Of a DNA stretch of 64,000 nt, positions 63,343 to 64,000 are shown one piece after another. The DNA lies in contig CAYQVB010000086.1 of the NCBI GenBank assembly GCA_964420925.1, forward strand, positions 1 through 64,000, read 5' to 3'. A model generated the notes under the pieces. It was not told where the DNA came from. It did not search any database and saw only the letters and a program-made list of their open reading frames with translations. The stretch comes from JAJEAD01 sp964420925. Its GTDB lineage: Bacteria; Pseudomonadota; Gammaproteobacteria; HK1. Positions within the stretch are counted from its first letter, which is position 1, and each line of letters opens with the position of its first letter. The position numbers and the translations under genes are program-made.

Positions 63343-64000
63343 AGATCGGGTCCGAATCTCAGATGCACGCGAAAGCGCCGCCTGTCGTCGAGCGGCCGAG
63401 CTAGGTCGAGGCGCACCGAGCCGATCGGGGATTGCCAGCGGACTCCGAATCCGACTCCGACCTTGAGTCCATCGTTGCGGTGCACGGTGTCGAATGCGTT
63501 GCCCGCGTCGGCAAACACCGCACCACTCCACCGGTCCTCGAGCGGGTGTTCGTACTCGATGCTCCCGACGGCGAGCACTCGACCGCCTGTGACCTCCCCA
63601 CTCTCGTCGAGCGGGCCGAGCGAGGCGAACTCGTAGCCGCGCACGCTGCTGTCGCCGCCGGTGAAGAAGCGCTGCGACGGCGGAAGGCCATCGAAGTCAT
63701 CCACCTCCATCGCCCCCAACTCGGTGCGCGCAATGAGGCGTGCGCCCCACGGCAGGCCTCGCACCCATCCCGCCGCACCGGACATTCTCACAAACGAAAC
63801 ATCCGAGCCCACTACCTCGTGGGTGCCGCGAACTTCCAGGTGCAGGCGGTGGCCATCGGTCGGCCGCTGCCGGTTGTCGTAGCGTGTGGTCGCGAAACTC
63901 ACCCCGGGAGTGATCAGCCGGGCGCTGCCGCGCGTTCGACCTACAGCAAAATCGTCGTAGGTGAACGTCACGAAGCGTGTCTCGATCCAGTCGGCCCACC
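63339..64000 (-). CDS. tamA: TamA (BamA/Omp85-family outer-membrane protein), C-terminal barrel part
   Basis: The frame runs off the window at the right edge, so only the last 220 or so residues are seen. They form the Omp85-type barrel end: PGVSFATTRYDNRQRPTDGH, LPPSQRFFTGGDSSVRGYEF and the terminal strand PIGSVRLDLARPLDDRRRFR with FGPDL at the C-terminus. It ends by overlapping the start of tamB. The POTRA domains lie outside the window. Confidence 0.88.
   Translation of the reverse strand, partial: WADWIETRFVTFTYDDFAVGRTRGSARLITPGVSFATTRYDNRQRPTDGHRLHLEVRGTHEVVGSDVSFVRMSGAAGWVRGLPWGARLIARTELGAMEVDDFDGLPPSQRFFTGGDSSVRGYEFASLGPLDESGEVTGGRVLAVGSIEYEHPLEDRWSGAVFADAGNAFDTVHRNDGLKVGVGFGVRWQSPIGSVRLDLARPLDDRRRFRVHLRFGPDL

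Overview
The window is GC-rich, densely coded DNA from a Gram-negative bacterium. The tamA/tamB pair at the right end, Tat-exported solute receptors, TRAP and ABC importers and Rieske oxygenases all point to a proteobacterium. The catabolic content (dimethylformamidase-like, DMSP-demethylase-like, sulfatase, phytanoyl-CoA dioxygenase family, many small-molecule oxidoreductases) suggests a metabolically versatile, probably uncultured free-living or host-associated species. The exact class cannot be fixed from this sequence alone. No phage, plasmid or CRISPR sequence was seen. One decayed insertion sequence and one restriction-like gene beside a tRNA are the only clear accessory elements.

Layout. 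1-3.4 kb: the end of an FdrA-like gene, a PucG/AGT-type aminotransferase, a small membrane protein and an Uma2-family nuclease-like gene. 3.6-8.9 kb: cofactor F420 genes cofGH-cofE-cofD on the minus strand, diverging from 6-phosphogluconolactonase. 9-13.2 kb: an Ldh-family dehydrogenase, a Tat-exported solute receptor and a sulfatase. 13.5-17 kb: an M23 peptidase, a D-2-hydroxyacid dehydrogenase overlapping cofC, and a PPOX-class probable F420-dependent oxidoreductase. 17-20.6 kb: an acyl-CoA ligase, a thioredoxin-domain fusion protein and, overlapping it, a UGSC-family gene whose UGSC motif is encoded by an in-frame TGA, making it a likely selenoprotein. A tRNA-Arg follows. 20.8-27.2 kb: a solute-binding protein, a fatty-acid desaturase and a polyamine-type ABC importer. 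27.3-32.8 kb: a minus-strand operon with amidohydrolase, Rieske oxygenase, both dimethylformamidase subunits and a VOC protein. 33-35.1 kb: tRNA-Phe and a DUF262/HNH gene. 35.4-42.7 kb: dioxygenase, aminotransferase, GMC oxidoreductase, a second Tat receptor and a second desaturase. 42.7-47.1 kb: a DmdA-like/Rieske/ferredoxin/TPR operon on the minus strand. 47.2-48 kb: an IS5-type remnant carrying a nested small inverted-repeat element. 48.2-54.6 kb: a Crp/Fnr regulator, a UxaA-type dehydratase in two parts, an amidohydrolase, two SDRs and an LLM-family (flavin/F420) oxidoreductase. 54.7-58.8 kb: a DUF4143 ATPase and a TAXI-TRAP transporter. 59.1-64 kb: tamB and the end of tamA.

How it fits together. 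CofC, CofD, CofE and the fused FO synthase CofGH would together make F420. The PPOX protein and the LLM oxidoreductase are candidate users. The most notable feature is the UGSC selenoprotein at 20055-20588: any stop-codon-based gene caller will cut it at the TGA, but the reading frame, the family motif and a SECIS-like hairpin directly after the TGA all continue across it. A second regulatory theme is a shared ATTGT-N10-ACAAT palindrome upstream of both the Crp/Fnr gene and the receptor gene at 39.8 kb, which suggests a small regulon. Short palindromic repeats of the GGATTCCCGC/GCGGGAAT type are scattered through the first 17 kb, and one pair forms the 5' end of the cofC reading frame.
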